The position numbers and the translations under genes were made by a program. Below, in pieces: positions 33,948 through 42,305 of a stretch of 64,000 bases of DNA; position 1 is the first letter of the stretch; each line of letters begins with the position of its first letter. Location of the stretch: contig CAYSYM010000009.1 in assembly GCA_964435115.1 (NCBI GenBank), forward strand, positions 1 through 64,000, written 5' to 3'. Under the pieces are notes generated by a model. That model ran no database searches. It had not been told where the DNA came from and saw only the letters and a program-made list of their open reading frames with translations. The stretch comes from CAYSYM01 sp964435115 (GTDB lineage: Bacteria > Chloroflexota > UBA6077 > CF-72).

Positions 33948-34619
33948 ATGTCCGTGCTGGTCGTCGAGGACGAGCCGCGTCTCCTCCGCTTGATCGAGCG
34001 GACGCTGCGCGCCGAGGGCTACGCCGTCGAGGCGCTGGACGACGGCGGTGCCGCCTTCGAGCAAGCGCGCTGCCGCGGCTACGACCTGATCGTGCTGGAC
34101 GTGATGCTCCCCACGATGAGCGGCCTCGAGATCACCCTGCGACTGCGCCGCCAGCACATCGAGACGCCCATCCTCATGCTCACCGCGCGCGACGCGGTGG
34201 AAGACCGGGTGGCCGGGCTGGACGCGGGGGCCGACGACTACCTGGTGAAGCCCGTCGCCTTCGAGGAGCTGCTGGCGCGCGTCCGGGCCCTGCTCCGGCG
34301 CCACGCCGACGGGTCGCCCGGCGCCACGCTGCGGGTGGGCGACCTGGTGCTCAACCGCCTGCGCCACGAGGCCCAGCGCGGCGGGCGGCAGATCGAGCTC
34401 ACGGCGCGCGAGTTCGCCCTGCTGGAGTACCTGATGACCAACGCCGGGCGCGTCCTGAGTCGCGACCAGATTATCGGGGCGGTCTGGCCCCAGGATTTCG
34501 ACGGCGGCAGCAACGTCGTGGACACGTACGTCCACTACCTCCGGGAGAAGGTCGACCGACCTCCCGTGCGTCCGCTCATCCGGACCGTCCGGGGTGTGGG
34601 GTACGCGCTCGGCCCGTGA
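33948..34619 (+). CDS. OmpR/PhoB-type response regulator
   Basis: 223 residues from ATG 33948. The receiver domain has the acidic pocket (VEDEP), phospho-acceptor D51 (LIVLDVMLPT), the conserved Thr/Ser (MLTARD) and Lys (YLVKPVAFEELLARV). The C-terminal half is an OmpR winged helix (LTAREFALLEYLMTNAGRVLSRDQI, VVDTYVHYLREKV, IRTVRGVGYAL). Its stop overlaps the kinase start by 4 bp (GTGA). It diverges from the apbE redox unit, a likely target. Confidence 0.93.
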   Translation: MSVLVVEDEPRLLRLIERTLRAEGYAVEALDDGGAAFEQARCRGYDLIVLDVMLPTMSGLEITLRLRRQHIETPILMLTARDAVEDRVAGLDAGADDYLVKPVAFEELLARVRALLRRHADGSPGATLRVGDLVLNRLRHEAQRGGRQIELTAREFALLEYLMTNAGRVLSRDQIIGAVWPQDFDGGSNVVDTYVHYLREKVDRPPVRPLIRTVRGVGYALGP

Positions 34620-35923
34620 CCACGTTCACCCGAACCCGCTGGATCCTGGCGGGGTGGAACCTCGCCATCCTCGCCCTCCTCCTCGCCGCGACGATCGGCG
34701 CGGTGGCGATTGGCCAGCTGCGCGCACAGGACCCGGTCGTGGAGCGGGAGCTCCGTGCGGGCGCGGATCGCGAGGCTGCGAGCTTCGCCCGCCAGGCCAC
34801 GGCGCGCGAGTCTCGCGACAGCGGCGACAGCGAAGATGGCGACGATGACCGGTACCGGCCCGAGGCCGCCGACCTGTTCGCCTTCTGGGTGGATGCGCGG
34901 GGCGCCGTGGTGCGGAACAGCCGCAACGTGGCCCTGCCAGGGCTACCCGATGCGGCCGGGCTGAGCGCCGCCCTGCGTGGCCGCGAATCGCTCGTCGACC
35001 GGGACGCGGGAGGCGTGCCAATGCGGCTGCTCAGCGTGCCGGTGTACCGCGATGGACGGCTCGTCGGCGCCGTCCAGGTGGGCAAGTCGCTCGCGGAGAA
35101 CCGCGCTGCGGTCGCGCAGCTCGTCACCACCCTGGCCACGACCGGCCTGGCCAGCCTCCTGCTGGCCACGTTTGGTAGCCTCTTCCTCGCCGGGCGCGCC
35201 ATGCGCCCGATCCAGGCGGCCTTCGACCGGCAGCGGCACTTCATCGCCGACGCGAGCCACGAGCTACGGACACCGGTCGCGGTGCTGCGCGCGCGCGCCG
35301 AGGCGCTCCAGCGCCGTGCGTCGACCTTGCCCTCCGAGGCAGCGAGCGAGGTGCGGCAGCTCGTCCGGGATGCCGACGAGCTCACCGAGCTGCTCGGCGA
35401 GCTGCTGGACCTCGCCCGCCTGGACGCGGGACAGACCAGCCTCCAGCTCGAGCCGGTCGCGCTGGCAGACGTCGTCGAGGAGACGGTGGCCCAGCTCCGG
35501 CCGCTCGCCGACGAGCGCGCCGTACAGCTCCGGTCGACGACCGAGCCGCTCTGGGCGCATGCCAACCTCTCCCGCGTTCGCCAGGTGGCCCGGGCGCTGG
35601 CGGATAACGCGCTGAAGCACACGCCGCCAGGCGGCAGCGTGACACTCGCGCTCGCCCGCGATGGCGGCTGGGCCCAGCTCGTCGTGCGGGACACCGGCGA
35701 GGGCATCCCACTCGAGCAGCTCCCGCGCGTGTTCGACCGCTTCTACCGCGCCCACCCGGTCTCCCGCCAGGGCGTGGCGCCTTCGGCCAGCGGCGCTGGC
35801 CTGGGGCTCGCCATCGCCCAGCAGCTGGTGCGGCTGATGCACGGCCAGGTCCACCTGCGCAGCCAGCCCGGGGCGGGGACCACGGCCACCGTGCTGCTGC
35901 CGCTCGAGAGCCACCAGCCGTGA
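34616..35923 (+). CDS. Membrane sensor histidine kinase, partner of the response regulator
   Basis: 435 residues from GTG 34616. It has a first membrane helix (ILAGWNLAILALLLAATIGAVAI) and an extracytoplasmic sensor of about 140 residues, which includes an Asp-rich stretch (DSGDSEDGDDDRYRPE). A second helix precedes HAMP-like and HisKA domains with FIADASHELRTP (H215). The ATPase domain has an N-box (ALADNALKHTPPGG), G1 (DTGEGIP), F-box (FDRFYR) and G2 (GAGLGLAIA). EnvZ/BaeS-like architecture. The acidic sensor loop resembles metal- or cation-sensing kinases, but this is only suggestive. Confidence 0.93.
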   Translation: MTTFTRTRWILAGWNLAILALLLAATIGAVAIGQLRAQDPVVERELRAGADREAASFARQATARESRDSGDSEDGDDDRYRPEAADLFAFWVDARGAVVRNSRNVALPGLPDAAGLSAALRGRESLVDRDAGGVPMRLLSVPVYRDGRLVGAVQVGKSLAENRAAVAQLVTTLATTGLASLLLATFGSLFLAGRAMRPIQAAFDRQRHFIADASHELRTPVAVLRARAEALQRRASTLPSEAASEVRQLVRDADELTELLGELLDLARLDAGQTSLQLEPVALADVVEETVAQLRPLADERAVQLRSTTEPLWAHANLSRVRQVARALADNALKHTPPGGSVTLALARDGGWAQLVVRDTGEGIPLEQLPRVFDRFYRAHPVSRQGVAPSASGAGLGLAIAQQLVRLMHGQVHLRSQPGAGTTATVLLPLESHQP

Positions 35924-35979
35924 GCAAGGGGCGCATCCCGAGGTTCTTCGAGGACACGTGAGGCGAACGGAGGCCACCG

Positions 35980-36462
35980 GTGTTCACCATCAAGCGTCTC
36001 AACCACATCGTCCTGTACGTGCGCGATGCCCAGCGCGCGTTCGCCTTCTACCGCGACGTGCTCGGGTTCTCCCTGGTCGAGGCGATAGGCGACCAGGCGC
36101 TCTTCCTGCGCGCCAACGGCAGCGACAATCACCACGACCTCGGGCTGTTCGGCATCGGCGCGCAGGCCGCCCCGCCTACCCGTGGCGAGCGCGTGGGCAT
36201 GTACCACGCCGCCTGGGAGGTGGCGACGCTCCAGGACCTGGCCGGCGCGCGCGTGGAGCTGCTGGCGGCCGGCGCGCTCGTCGGCGAGTCGGACCACGGC
36301 AGCAGCCTCAGTCTGTACGGCCGGGACCCGGATGGGACCGAGTTCGAGGTGTTCTGGATGGTGCCCCGCGACGAGTGGGAGAGCCGTGGCTTCGGCACCC
36401 GCCCGCTGGACCTCGAAGGTGAGCTTCGGCGGCGCGGCCTCGCAGCCAGTGGGCCAGGCTGA
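35980..36462 (+). CDS. Glyoxalase/VOC-superfamily metalloprotein
   Basis: 160 residues from GTG 35980, with CGGAGG upstream. Paired beta-alpha-beta-beta-beta modules are seen: LNHIVLYVRDAQRAFAFYRDVLGF, HHDLGLFGI, GMYHAAWEVATLQDL and SLYGRDPDGTEFEVFWM. Likely metal ligands are the His in LNHIVL, the His in YHAAWEV and the Glu in EFEVFW, the vicinal-oxygen-chelate pattern. Family members include ring-cleavage dioxygenases, glyoxalase I and fosfomycin-resistance proteins, so the reaction cannot be named. Confidence 0.82.
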   Translation: MFTIKRLNHIVLYVRDAQRAFAFYRDVLGFSLVEAIGDQALFLRANGSDNHHDLGLFGIGAQAAPPTRGERVGMYHAAWEVATLQDLAGARVELLAAGALVGESDHGSSLSLYGRDPDGTEFEVFWMVPRDEWESRGFGTRPLDLEGELRRRGLAASGPG

Positions 36463-36526
36463 AGTCTGGCGTCGCCCGGCCCGGCGGCGCGGGCCGGGCG
36501 CGGGCGCCCCGGGCAGCTCCCCGCAG

Positions 36527-38743
36527 CTACTGGCCGGGTGCCGGCAGCGCCAGTCGGTACGCCGCCTCGTTCGCCAGGCGGAAGGTGTGGCTGGGCGCGG
36601 GGCGGCGGCTCCGGTACACCACCCGACCTCCGCCGAGGCCTGTGGCGACGAGGCACGCCCGCGGCTCGTCCAGGTTGATCCGCGCCTCGATCCCATCGCC
36701 TGTCCAGGTGTAGGCGAGATCGAGGGCCAGGCCGCGGTACTGGAGATGCCGCACCTCGTACCGCCGTCCGGGCAGCCGCAGGGCGGCCGGGAGGGCCGGG
36801 GCCAGGTTCGCCCACCAGCCCGTGGTCTTGCGGCACTCCTGGAGTCCGACGACGTGGCGCAGCAACAGGTTCGCCGTCGTCGCACCCCAGCCGTAGCCAT
36901 CGCTCGCCCGCCACCCGCCAAGATCGGCCGGCCAGTACTCGCGCGCCGCCCCGGGTGTCGGCCGCCGCCACACCTCCAGCGTGCGGCGGCCGTTCTCCCG
37001 GTAGACCCGCTCCAGGACGCTCCACGCCACCTCCCCCACTAGCCCCCGCAGGCCTGCCGCGGCGGCCGACTCCACGAGCGCGTAGGTCCACGACGGCCAC
37101 CACGTCCACGGGGGCGTGCAGTGCCGCGCCACCTCCGAGCGCAGCGCCCGCGCCTGCGCGGTCGTCGCAGCGTCCAGCAGCGGTGCGAGCGCCATGGGCG
37201 AGAACCGGCGCGCGTCGACCCCCCAGTACAGCTCGTCCGGGCGCGGCTCCTGGAAGTGACGCGCGCCGATCAGCCAGTCCCGGAACCGCCCCGCGGAGGG
37301 GTCGAACAACCGTCGGGTCCGACGCGCGAACGCCCGCCGCAGGCGCAGCCACCGCTGCCGATCGCCCGGGCGGCCCAGCTCGGAGGCGAAGAGCGCCATC
37401 ACCCGGGCGGCGTGCGCCATGGTCGCCTGCAGCTCTACGGGACGCACATGCGCGGAGATATCGGCGTCCCCGGAGCCCGTCGGGTCCAGGCGCGGGTTCC
37501 CGTCCTCACCCGCCTCCCAGGTGCACCTGTAGACGAGCCAGCCACGCCCATCAGTACGGTAGCGCAGCCACCACGCCAGGTACCGAGCCAGGAAGGGGTA
37601 CAGCTCCGCCAGCCAGGCCCGGTCGAGCGTGCGCAAGTAGAGCAGCTCGAGGTTCAGGAACGGCAGGCACCAGGCTGGCGAGGTCCCACAGCCGCTGCCG
37701 TCGCGCGCGACCATATTGAACGACCCGTCCTGGAAGACGCACGGCACGTTCTCGGCTGGCGCGTCGCGGAACAGGGAAAGTACCGCCCGCTGGGCCAGGT
37801 CCGGGTCGCCATAGGCGAGCCGGAGCATGTCCAGCACACCCTCCGCCAGGACGACACGCGGCCAGGCGACCATCCAGCTCGGCCACACATCGCGGAAGAT
37901 CCCGCCTGCCGGCATCACCAGCAGGCGCGTGGTCTCGAAGTCGTAGACCAGGCCCTCGCGCCAGCCCTCCGGCCAGTCGCCGGCGAGCACGGGGCAGCGC
38001 GCCCAGAAACGCCGGTCGTCGTCGAGCAGCGCCGCCAGCCGGCCCGCCGCCGAGGGCAGCGCCGCTCGAGCCGCGTCCAGCGCCGCGGCGGGATCGTCGG
38101 CCCGCCCGAGGGTGGCGAGGACCCACGTCCGCTCCCCACCGTCAAGCGAACGACCCGTCTCCACCTCGGCCCACGCCTCGCCCGCGAGCCCGCTCGCCGG
38201 TGTCGCAGGCCCGACGTGTGTGCCCGGCGCCGCGGCTACGGCGAGCGCGTGCGCCGCCAGCGCGGGCCCCGGACCGTCCACGCGGAAGACCGCGGTCGAC
38301 CCGGCTGGGCCGCACCGCACCCGCCTGGCACGTGACCAGGCGCGGCCCACCAGCCCCAGCCGAAAGGGACGTGGCGAAGCCGACTGGTTGGCCGCTTCGA
38401 CCAGGACGCAGAGCACGTCGTCGACCAGAAAGGCGCGCGCAGCGAGCGCCACGTCGCCTGCCGCCCAGTCGAACCCGAGCACGTTCGCCGTGTGGTAGCG
38501 GGAGCCGTAGCCGATGCGTTCGAAGCTGGCCCGGGTCACGCACCGTCGCTCGCCCACCCAGCTCGCCAGGCTGATCCCTGCCCCGTCCGCCGGATCGTTG
38601 TGCCAGGGGTAGACCCACTCGACGCCCAGCGTGTCGTCGGCCGAGCGCAGGTTGCCACCCTGGCACGTCGTCCACGAGCTGGCACGGTGGGCCGGGTTGC
38701 GGAGGTAGCCGAACGGCGTGTAGCTCCCTTCGGGGAACGCCAT
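36527..38743 (-). CDS. Glycoside hydrolase, (alpha/alpha)6 barrel, GH63/MGH1-like
   Basis: 738 residues from the ATG at 38743, 17 bp after the GH1 gene on the same strand. The N-terminal 240 residues form a beta-rich domain (TLGVEWVYPWHN, SWVGERRCV). The C-terminal part carries the helical-barrel signatures of MGH1-like/GH63 glucosidases: FQDGSFNMVARDG, WCLPFLNLELLYLRT, DPTGSGDADISAHVRPVELQA, FSPMALAPLLDAATTAQA and WTWWPSWTYALVE. Acidic candidates in DISAHVRPVELQ and in REYWPADLGGW could be catalytic, but I cannot fix them. Probable substrates are alpha- or mixed-linked gluco- or manno-oligosaccharides. Operon pairing with a beta-glucosidase suggests stepwise glycan trimming. Confidence 0.75.
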   Translation of the reverse strand: MAFPEGSYTPFGYLRNPAHRASSWTTCQGGNLRSADDTLGVEWVYPWHNDPADGAGISLASWVGERRCVTRASFERIGYGSRYHTANVLGFDWAAGDVALAARAFLVDDVLCVLVEAANQSASPRPFRLGLVGRAWSRARRVRCGPAGSTAVFRVDGPGPALAAHALAVAAAPGTHVGPATPASGLAGEAWAEVETGRSLDGGERTWVLATLGRADDPAAALDAARAALPSAAGRLAALLDDDRRFWARCPVLAGDWPEGWREGLVYDFETTRLLVMPAGGIFRDVWPSWMVAWPRVVLAEGVLDMLRLAYGDPDLAQRAVLSLFRDAPAENVPCVFQDGSFNMVARDGSGCGTSPAWCLPFLNLELLYLRTLDRAWLAELYPFLARYLAWWLRYRTDGRGWLVYRCTWEAGEDGNPRLDPTGSGDADISAHVRPVELQATMAHAARVMALFASELGRPGDRQRWLRLRRAFARRTRRLFDPSAGRFRDWLIGARHFQEPRPDELYWGVDARRFSPMALAPLLDAATTAQARALRSEVARHCTPPWTWWPSWTYALVESAAAAGLRGLVGEVAWSVLERVYRENGRRTLEVWRRPTPGAAREYWPADLGGWRASDGYGWGATTANLLLRHVVGLQECRKTTGWWANLAPALPAALRLPGRRYEVRHLQYRGLALDLAYTWTGDGIEARINLDEPRACLVATGLGGGRVVYRSRRPAPSHTFRLANEAAYRLALPAPGQ

Positions 38744-38760
38744 CCCGGCAGCCGAGCCCC

Positions 38761-40140
38761 TCAGCCTGCCTCCGCCCCGGGCGGAGGCAGGGCGTTCCGC
38801 GCGACCACGCGCCGGTACCAGCGACCGCTCTCCTTCATCGTGCGCCGCTGGGTGGGGTAGTCCACGTGGACGAGCCCGAACCGCTTCGAGTACCCCAGCG
38901 CCCACTCGAAGTTGTCGAGCAGCGACCAGACGAAGTAGCCGCGCAGGGGGGCACCGGCCTGCCACGCCCGGTGGGCTGCCAGCAGGTGGTCGTGCAGGAA
39001 TGCAATGCGGCCGGGATCGTGGACCGAGTCGTCCGCGAGGTGGTCTTCGAGAGCCACCCCATTCTCCGTGACGTAGATCGCCGGTGCCCCGTACTCGCGC
39101 CAGACGCGCTCGACAACCTCTCGCAGCCCGTCGGGCACCACGGGCCAGCCCATCCCCGTAAGCGTGTGCCCGGCCCGCACGAGCTCGTCCGCTGAGAGCT
39201 GCGCGAACCCCAGGCCACTGTCCTCGCCCGGGCCGGGTGCCCGGGCGAAGAGCGGCGTGTAGTAGTTCACGCCAAGGAAGTCCAGCGGCGCGGCGATCTC
39301 CGCCAGGTCTCCGTCCAGGATCGCCGGCACGTGGTCCCCATACCGCTCCAGCATGTCGCCGGGGTAGCCGCGCCCGAACAGGGGGTCCAGGAACCAGCGG
39401 TTCAGGTAGCCGTCGGCGAAGCCGGCCGCCCGCTCGTCCTCGGGCGTCCCGCGGGCCGGTAGGCACGGCGACAGGTTGAGCGTGATACCGATCACCGCCC
39501 TGGGGCTGCGCGCGCGGAGGACCGTCATCGCACGCCCGTGCGACAGCAGCAGGTGGTGCGCCGCCGCGAGCGCCGCCCGCAGGTCGCGAAGGCCCGGCGC
39601 ATGGTCGCCCAGGTAGTGGCCCACCATGCTCACCACCCAGGGTTCGTTGTGGGTGATCCAGTGTCGCACCCGGTCGCCCAGACGCGCGCCCACCACATCG
39701 GCGAAGCGCGCGAACGCATCCACCGTCTCGCGGCTCGCCCAGCCGCCGCAATCCTGGAGCGCCTGCGGCAGATCCCAGTGGTAGAGCGTAGCGAACGGCA
39801 CAATGCCGCGCTCCAGGAGCCCGTCGACGAGCCGGTCGTACCAGTCGAGCCCCGGCTGGTTGACCTCGCCGAGCCCGTCCGGCAGGATGCGAGACCAGGC
39901 GACCGAGAAACGGTAGGCGCGCAGGCCGAGCCACTGCATGAGGTCCAGGTCCGCCTGCCACTGGTGGTAGTGGTCGCAGGCCACGTCCCCGGTATCGCCT
40001 TCGAGCGTCTTCCCTGGCGTGTGGCTGAAGCGGTCCCAGATCGACTCCCCTCGCCCGTCCTCGCGGACGGCCCCTTCCACCTGGTAGGCAGCCGTCGCCA
40101 CCCCCCAGGTGAACCCGGCAGGAAACTCAATCTCCGGCAT
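38761..40140 (-). CDS. Family 1 beta-glycosidase (beta-glucosidase type)
   Basis: 459 residues, the normal GH1 length. It starts at the ATG 40140 with MPEIEFPAGFTWGVATAAYQ, the GH1 N-terminal signature. The acid/base Glu is E166 (THNEPW) and the nucleophile is E359 (YVTENG). Substrate-site residues QVEG, HWDLP and the WSLLDNFEW block are present. It should hydrolyse beta-D-glucosides or galactosides from cellobiose-like sugars in the cytoplasm, as there is no signal peptide. A GGGAG ribosome site lies upstream. Divergent from the diacylglycerol-kinase-like gene. Confidence 0.95.
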   Translation of the reverse strand: MPEIEFPAGFTWGVATAAYQVEGAVREDGRGESIWDRFSHTPGKTLEGDTGDVACDHYHQWQADLDLMQWLGLRAYRFSVAWSRILPDGLGEVNQPGLDWYDRLVDGLLERGIVPFATLYHWDLPQALQDCGGWASRETVDAFARFADVVGARLGDRVRHWITHNEPWVVSMVGHYLGDHAPGLRDLRAALAAAHHLLLSHGRAMTVLRARSPRAVIGITLNLSPCLPARGTPEDERAAGFADGYLNRWFLDPLFGRGYPGDMLERYGDHVPAILDGDLAEIAAPLDFLGVNYYTPLFARAPGPGEDSGLGFAQLSADELVRAGHTLTGMGWPVVPDGLREVVERVWREYGAPAIYVTENGVALEDHLADDSVHDPGRIAFLHDHLLAAHRAWQAGAPLRGYFVWSLLDNFEWALGYSKRFGLVHVDYPTQRRTMKESGRWYRRVVARNALPPPGAEAG

Positions 40141-40202
40141 GCGCGCGCGTCTCCCGCCACTCACCTTACCGGGATCCTGCGCCCGGCGCATACTGGTGGC
40201 GC

Positions 40203-41084
40203 ATGCGCGCGATCGTCCTGCTGAACCCTCGCTCCCGCGCCGGCGCGCGCCCCCCGCTCGAACGCATCCTGGCCAGCTTCCGAGCGGCCGGCTGGGAGGC
40301 GGAGGTGTGGGCGGGGCACGAGCCGGCCTGGACGGTGGCGGCCGCGGGCCGGGCGGTCAGCCTGGGCGTGGACGTCCTCTTCGGCGCCGGGGGCGACGGG
40401 ATGCTGGCGAGCATGCTGCCCGCGCTGCTCGGGACCGAGACGGCGCTCGGAGTGGTCCCGCTGGGGACCGGCAATGTCTGGGCGCGCGAGCTCGGCCTCC
40501 CCCTCGATCCGGCGGCTGCCATCGCCACCCAGCTCGCGCGCCCGGGCCGTCGGGTGGACGTCGGCCGCGCCAACGGTCGGCCCTTCCTCGTGGTGGCCTC
40601 CGCCGGCCTCGACGCGCGGATCGTCCAGGTGGTCGAGGCGGGCCTCAAAGGGCTGGGCCAGGCCGCCTACCCGCTGGCCGGCCTGGGCCTGGTCGGCGAG
40701 GCCCGCGGGGCTCGCTGCCGCGCCACGCTCGACGAGGCGGAGCTGGAGGTGCCGCTGCTCGCGGCCGTCGTGACCAACGGGCGGCTGTATGGCGGACTCG
40801 TCCCCCTGGCGCCTGACGCGCGCCTGGACGACGGACTGCTGGACGTGGTGCTCTTCGAAGGCGCCGACCCCCTGCAGTTCGCCGCCCACGTAGCGCGCGT
40901 CCTGGCCGGCCAGCACCGCCGCGACCCGGCCGTGCGCATGCACCAGGTGCGCACGCTGCGGGTCGAATCCCTCGGGCCGCCACTCCCGGTCCAGGCCGAC
41001 GGCGATCCGTGCGGCACCACGCCACTGGACGTCACGCTCGAACCGCGGGCGCTCCTGGCGCTGGGCCTCCCGCCGAGTCTCTAA
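40203..41084 (+). CDS. Diacylglycerol kinase / lipid kinase catalytic-domain protein
   Basis: 293 residues. The DAGK_cat fold is shown by RAIVLLNPRSRAG, the GAGGDGML nucleotide loop and VPLGTGNVWARELGLP, and the second domain ends with VQADGDPCGTTP and a final strand. YegS/DgkB-like proteins phosphorylate diacylglycerol, ceramide-like or undecaprenol-type lipids with ATP. The start at ATG 40203 is preceded by CATACT (40189-40194) with an 8-bp gap, so a leaderless message is likely. The lipid substrate is not determinable. Confidence 0.88.
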   Translation: MRAIVLLNPRSRAGARPPLERILASFRAAGWEAEVWAGHEPAWTVAAAGRAVSLGVDVLFGAGGDGMLASMLPALLGTETALGVVPLGTGNVWARELGLPLDPAAAIATQLARPGRRVDVGRANGRPFLVVASAGLDARIVQVVEAGLKGLGQAAYPLAGLGLVGEARGARCRATLDEAELEVPLLAAVVTNGRLYGGLVPLAPDARLDDGLLDVVLFEGADPLQFAAHVARVLAGQHRRDPAVRMHQVRTLRVESLGPPLPVQADGDPCGTTPLDVTLEPRALLALGLPPSL

Positions 41085-41089
41085 CGGAG

Positions 41090-41461
41090 ATGCCGTGGCC
41101 CTACCTCCCCAGCAGCCGGCCCCTCCACACGATCGACGCGGCGGACGCCAGCGGCGCCGGCGTGGCGCTCTGGATCCTGAACTGCTCCGGCCCGCAGCCA
41201 CAGGTCCTGGACGTGCAGCTCATCGGCCCCCTGGGGCCGGGCCAGCCGTACCGGGTGGAGGCAACCGTCTCCAACCGCGGGCGCGGCCACGGCGAGGTGG
41301 CGGTCACCTTCCGGCTGCGCGATCGCACCACCCGCCAGACGGTCGAAGAGGAGAGGCGGGCGCAGTTGCAGCCCGGCGAGACGGTCCGTGTCGCGGCCCT
41401 GATCCTGGCGCCGCCCGGCTCGTACGAGCCCGAGGTGCAGGTGGAGTACCCCCCACGGTGA
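41090..41461 (+). CDS. Unknown protein with a CARDB/immunoglobulin-like fold
   Basis: 123 residues from ATG 41090, 5 bp after the lipid-kinase stop, with AACGGAG as a close ribosome site. The sequence VLDVQLIGPLGPGQPYRVEATVSNRGRG and QLQPGETVRVAALILAPPGSY looks like a CARDB or similar beta-sandwich that often binds proteins or carbohydrates. No signal peptide is obvious. It is probably co-transcribed with the kinase, though a functional link is not evident. Confidence 0.6.
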   Translation: MPWPYLPSSRPLHTIDAADASGAGVALWILNCSGPQPQVLDVQLIGPLGPGQPYRVEATVSNRGRGHGEVAVTFRLRDRTTRQTVEEERRAQLQPGETVRVAALILAPPGSYEPEVQVEYPPR

Positions 41462-41504
41462 CCGACCCACGGCCAGGCTCAGCCACTGTGGACGGAACGC
41501 ACCC

Positions 41505-41909
41505 CTACGGCCGGACCTCGACGAACCCCGCCGCCGAGAAGTCGTCGTCGAACGCGAGGGCCTCACGCAGCCGCAATCGCCGCATCACCGCAAAGCTCGT
41601 GGCGTCGACGAACGAGTAGCGCCGCTCATCGTGGCGTCGCAGCCACGCCCACGCTTCGTCCTCAGTCGGCTGATCGACGCGGTAGATCGTGACGCGCGGG
41701 GAACCGTGTACCGCATCCACGAAGTCCCACGCCTGTGGGTGGCCGAGACGCCGACGCAAGAAGGTCCACGTCTCGGCCAGGATCGGGGTCGTTGTCAGCA
41801 GGCTGTCCGTTTCTCGCGCCCACAGGAGCCGGGCCTCCGAGTGGCGCTGGTCACGCCGAGCCTGCAGGGCGATCCAGAAGGATGAGTCGACGAACCTCAC
41901 CGTCCCCAC
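41505..41909 (-). CDS. vapC: VapC-type PIN-domain toxin
   Basis: 134 residues. PIN ribonuclease acidic residues are visible at D8 (RFVDSSFW), the Glu in ILAETWTF, the Asp in SFVDATSF and the Asp in LAFDDDFS, so the active site looks complete. VapC toxins cleave tRNA or rRNA and are neutralised by a cognate antitoxin. Its start overlaps the antitoxin stop by 13 bp. The pair is a type II toxin-antitoxin system. Confidence 0.88.
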   Translation of the reverse strand: MGTVRFVDSSFWIALQARRDQRHSEARLLWARETDSLLTTTPILAETWTFLRRRLGHPQAWDFVDAVHGSPRVTIYRVDQPTEDEAWAWLRRHDERRYSFVDATSFAVMRRLRLREALAFDDDFSAAGFVEVRP

Positions 41910-42121
41910 TCGTAGACGACTTTGTCGATGTCGCCGGGCTCGATCTCGATATCGTAGCGCCCAACCAGATCATCCAGGGGGTCGTGTGCCCGATCCGGCG
42001 GCCGGAAGCGCTCTGCGACACACTGCCGGATGAGTGCCGCCTTAGATGTGCGCTGGCGGACTGCCTGCTTGGCGAGCGCCTCGTCCAGCTCTTCCTCGAT
42101 GTAAATCTGCAGCCGTTTCAT
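41897..42121 (-). CDS. Ribbon-helix-helix antitoxin partner of the PIN toxin
   Basis: 74 residues from ATG 42121. The N-terminus KRLQIYIEEELDEALAKQAV is a CopG/MetJ-type ribbon-helix-helix, followed by KAALIRQCVAERF. The C-terminal tail (EPGDIDKVVYEWGR) should bind the toxin. A TACAAT box (42133-42128) lies only 6 bp upstream, which predicts a leaderless, autoregulated operon. An ATG 5 codons earlier would put the -10 box inside the coding region, so 42121 is preferred. Confidence 0.8.
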   Translation of the reverse strand: MKRLQIYIEEELDEALAKQAVRQRTSKAALIRQCVAERFRPPDRAHDPLDDLVGRYDIEIEPGDIDKVVYEWGR

Positions 42122-42305
42122 GCTGTCATTGTACATTGAGCTAGCGGCGTATACAGCACCCGAGGAAGCGATGGGTCCCGTACGACCCCGTCTCCACCCA
42201 CAGCCTCCCCAGCGGGCGGCTCCCTGTCCGGCCGGGCGAACCTGTGCCGTCGTGGTACGGCCCTCTGCAGCCCGAACTGCGGAGCAGGACCCCCTGTATC
42301 CCGCG

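Noticed and set aside
36527..39961. One 1,144-codon reverse frame covering both glycosidases
   Set aside because: The N-terminal part is out of frame with the true GH1 gene; the GH63-like protein starts at 38743.
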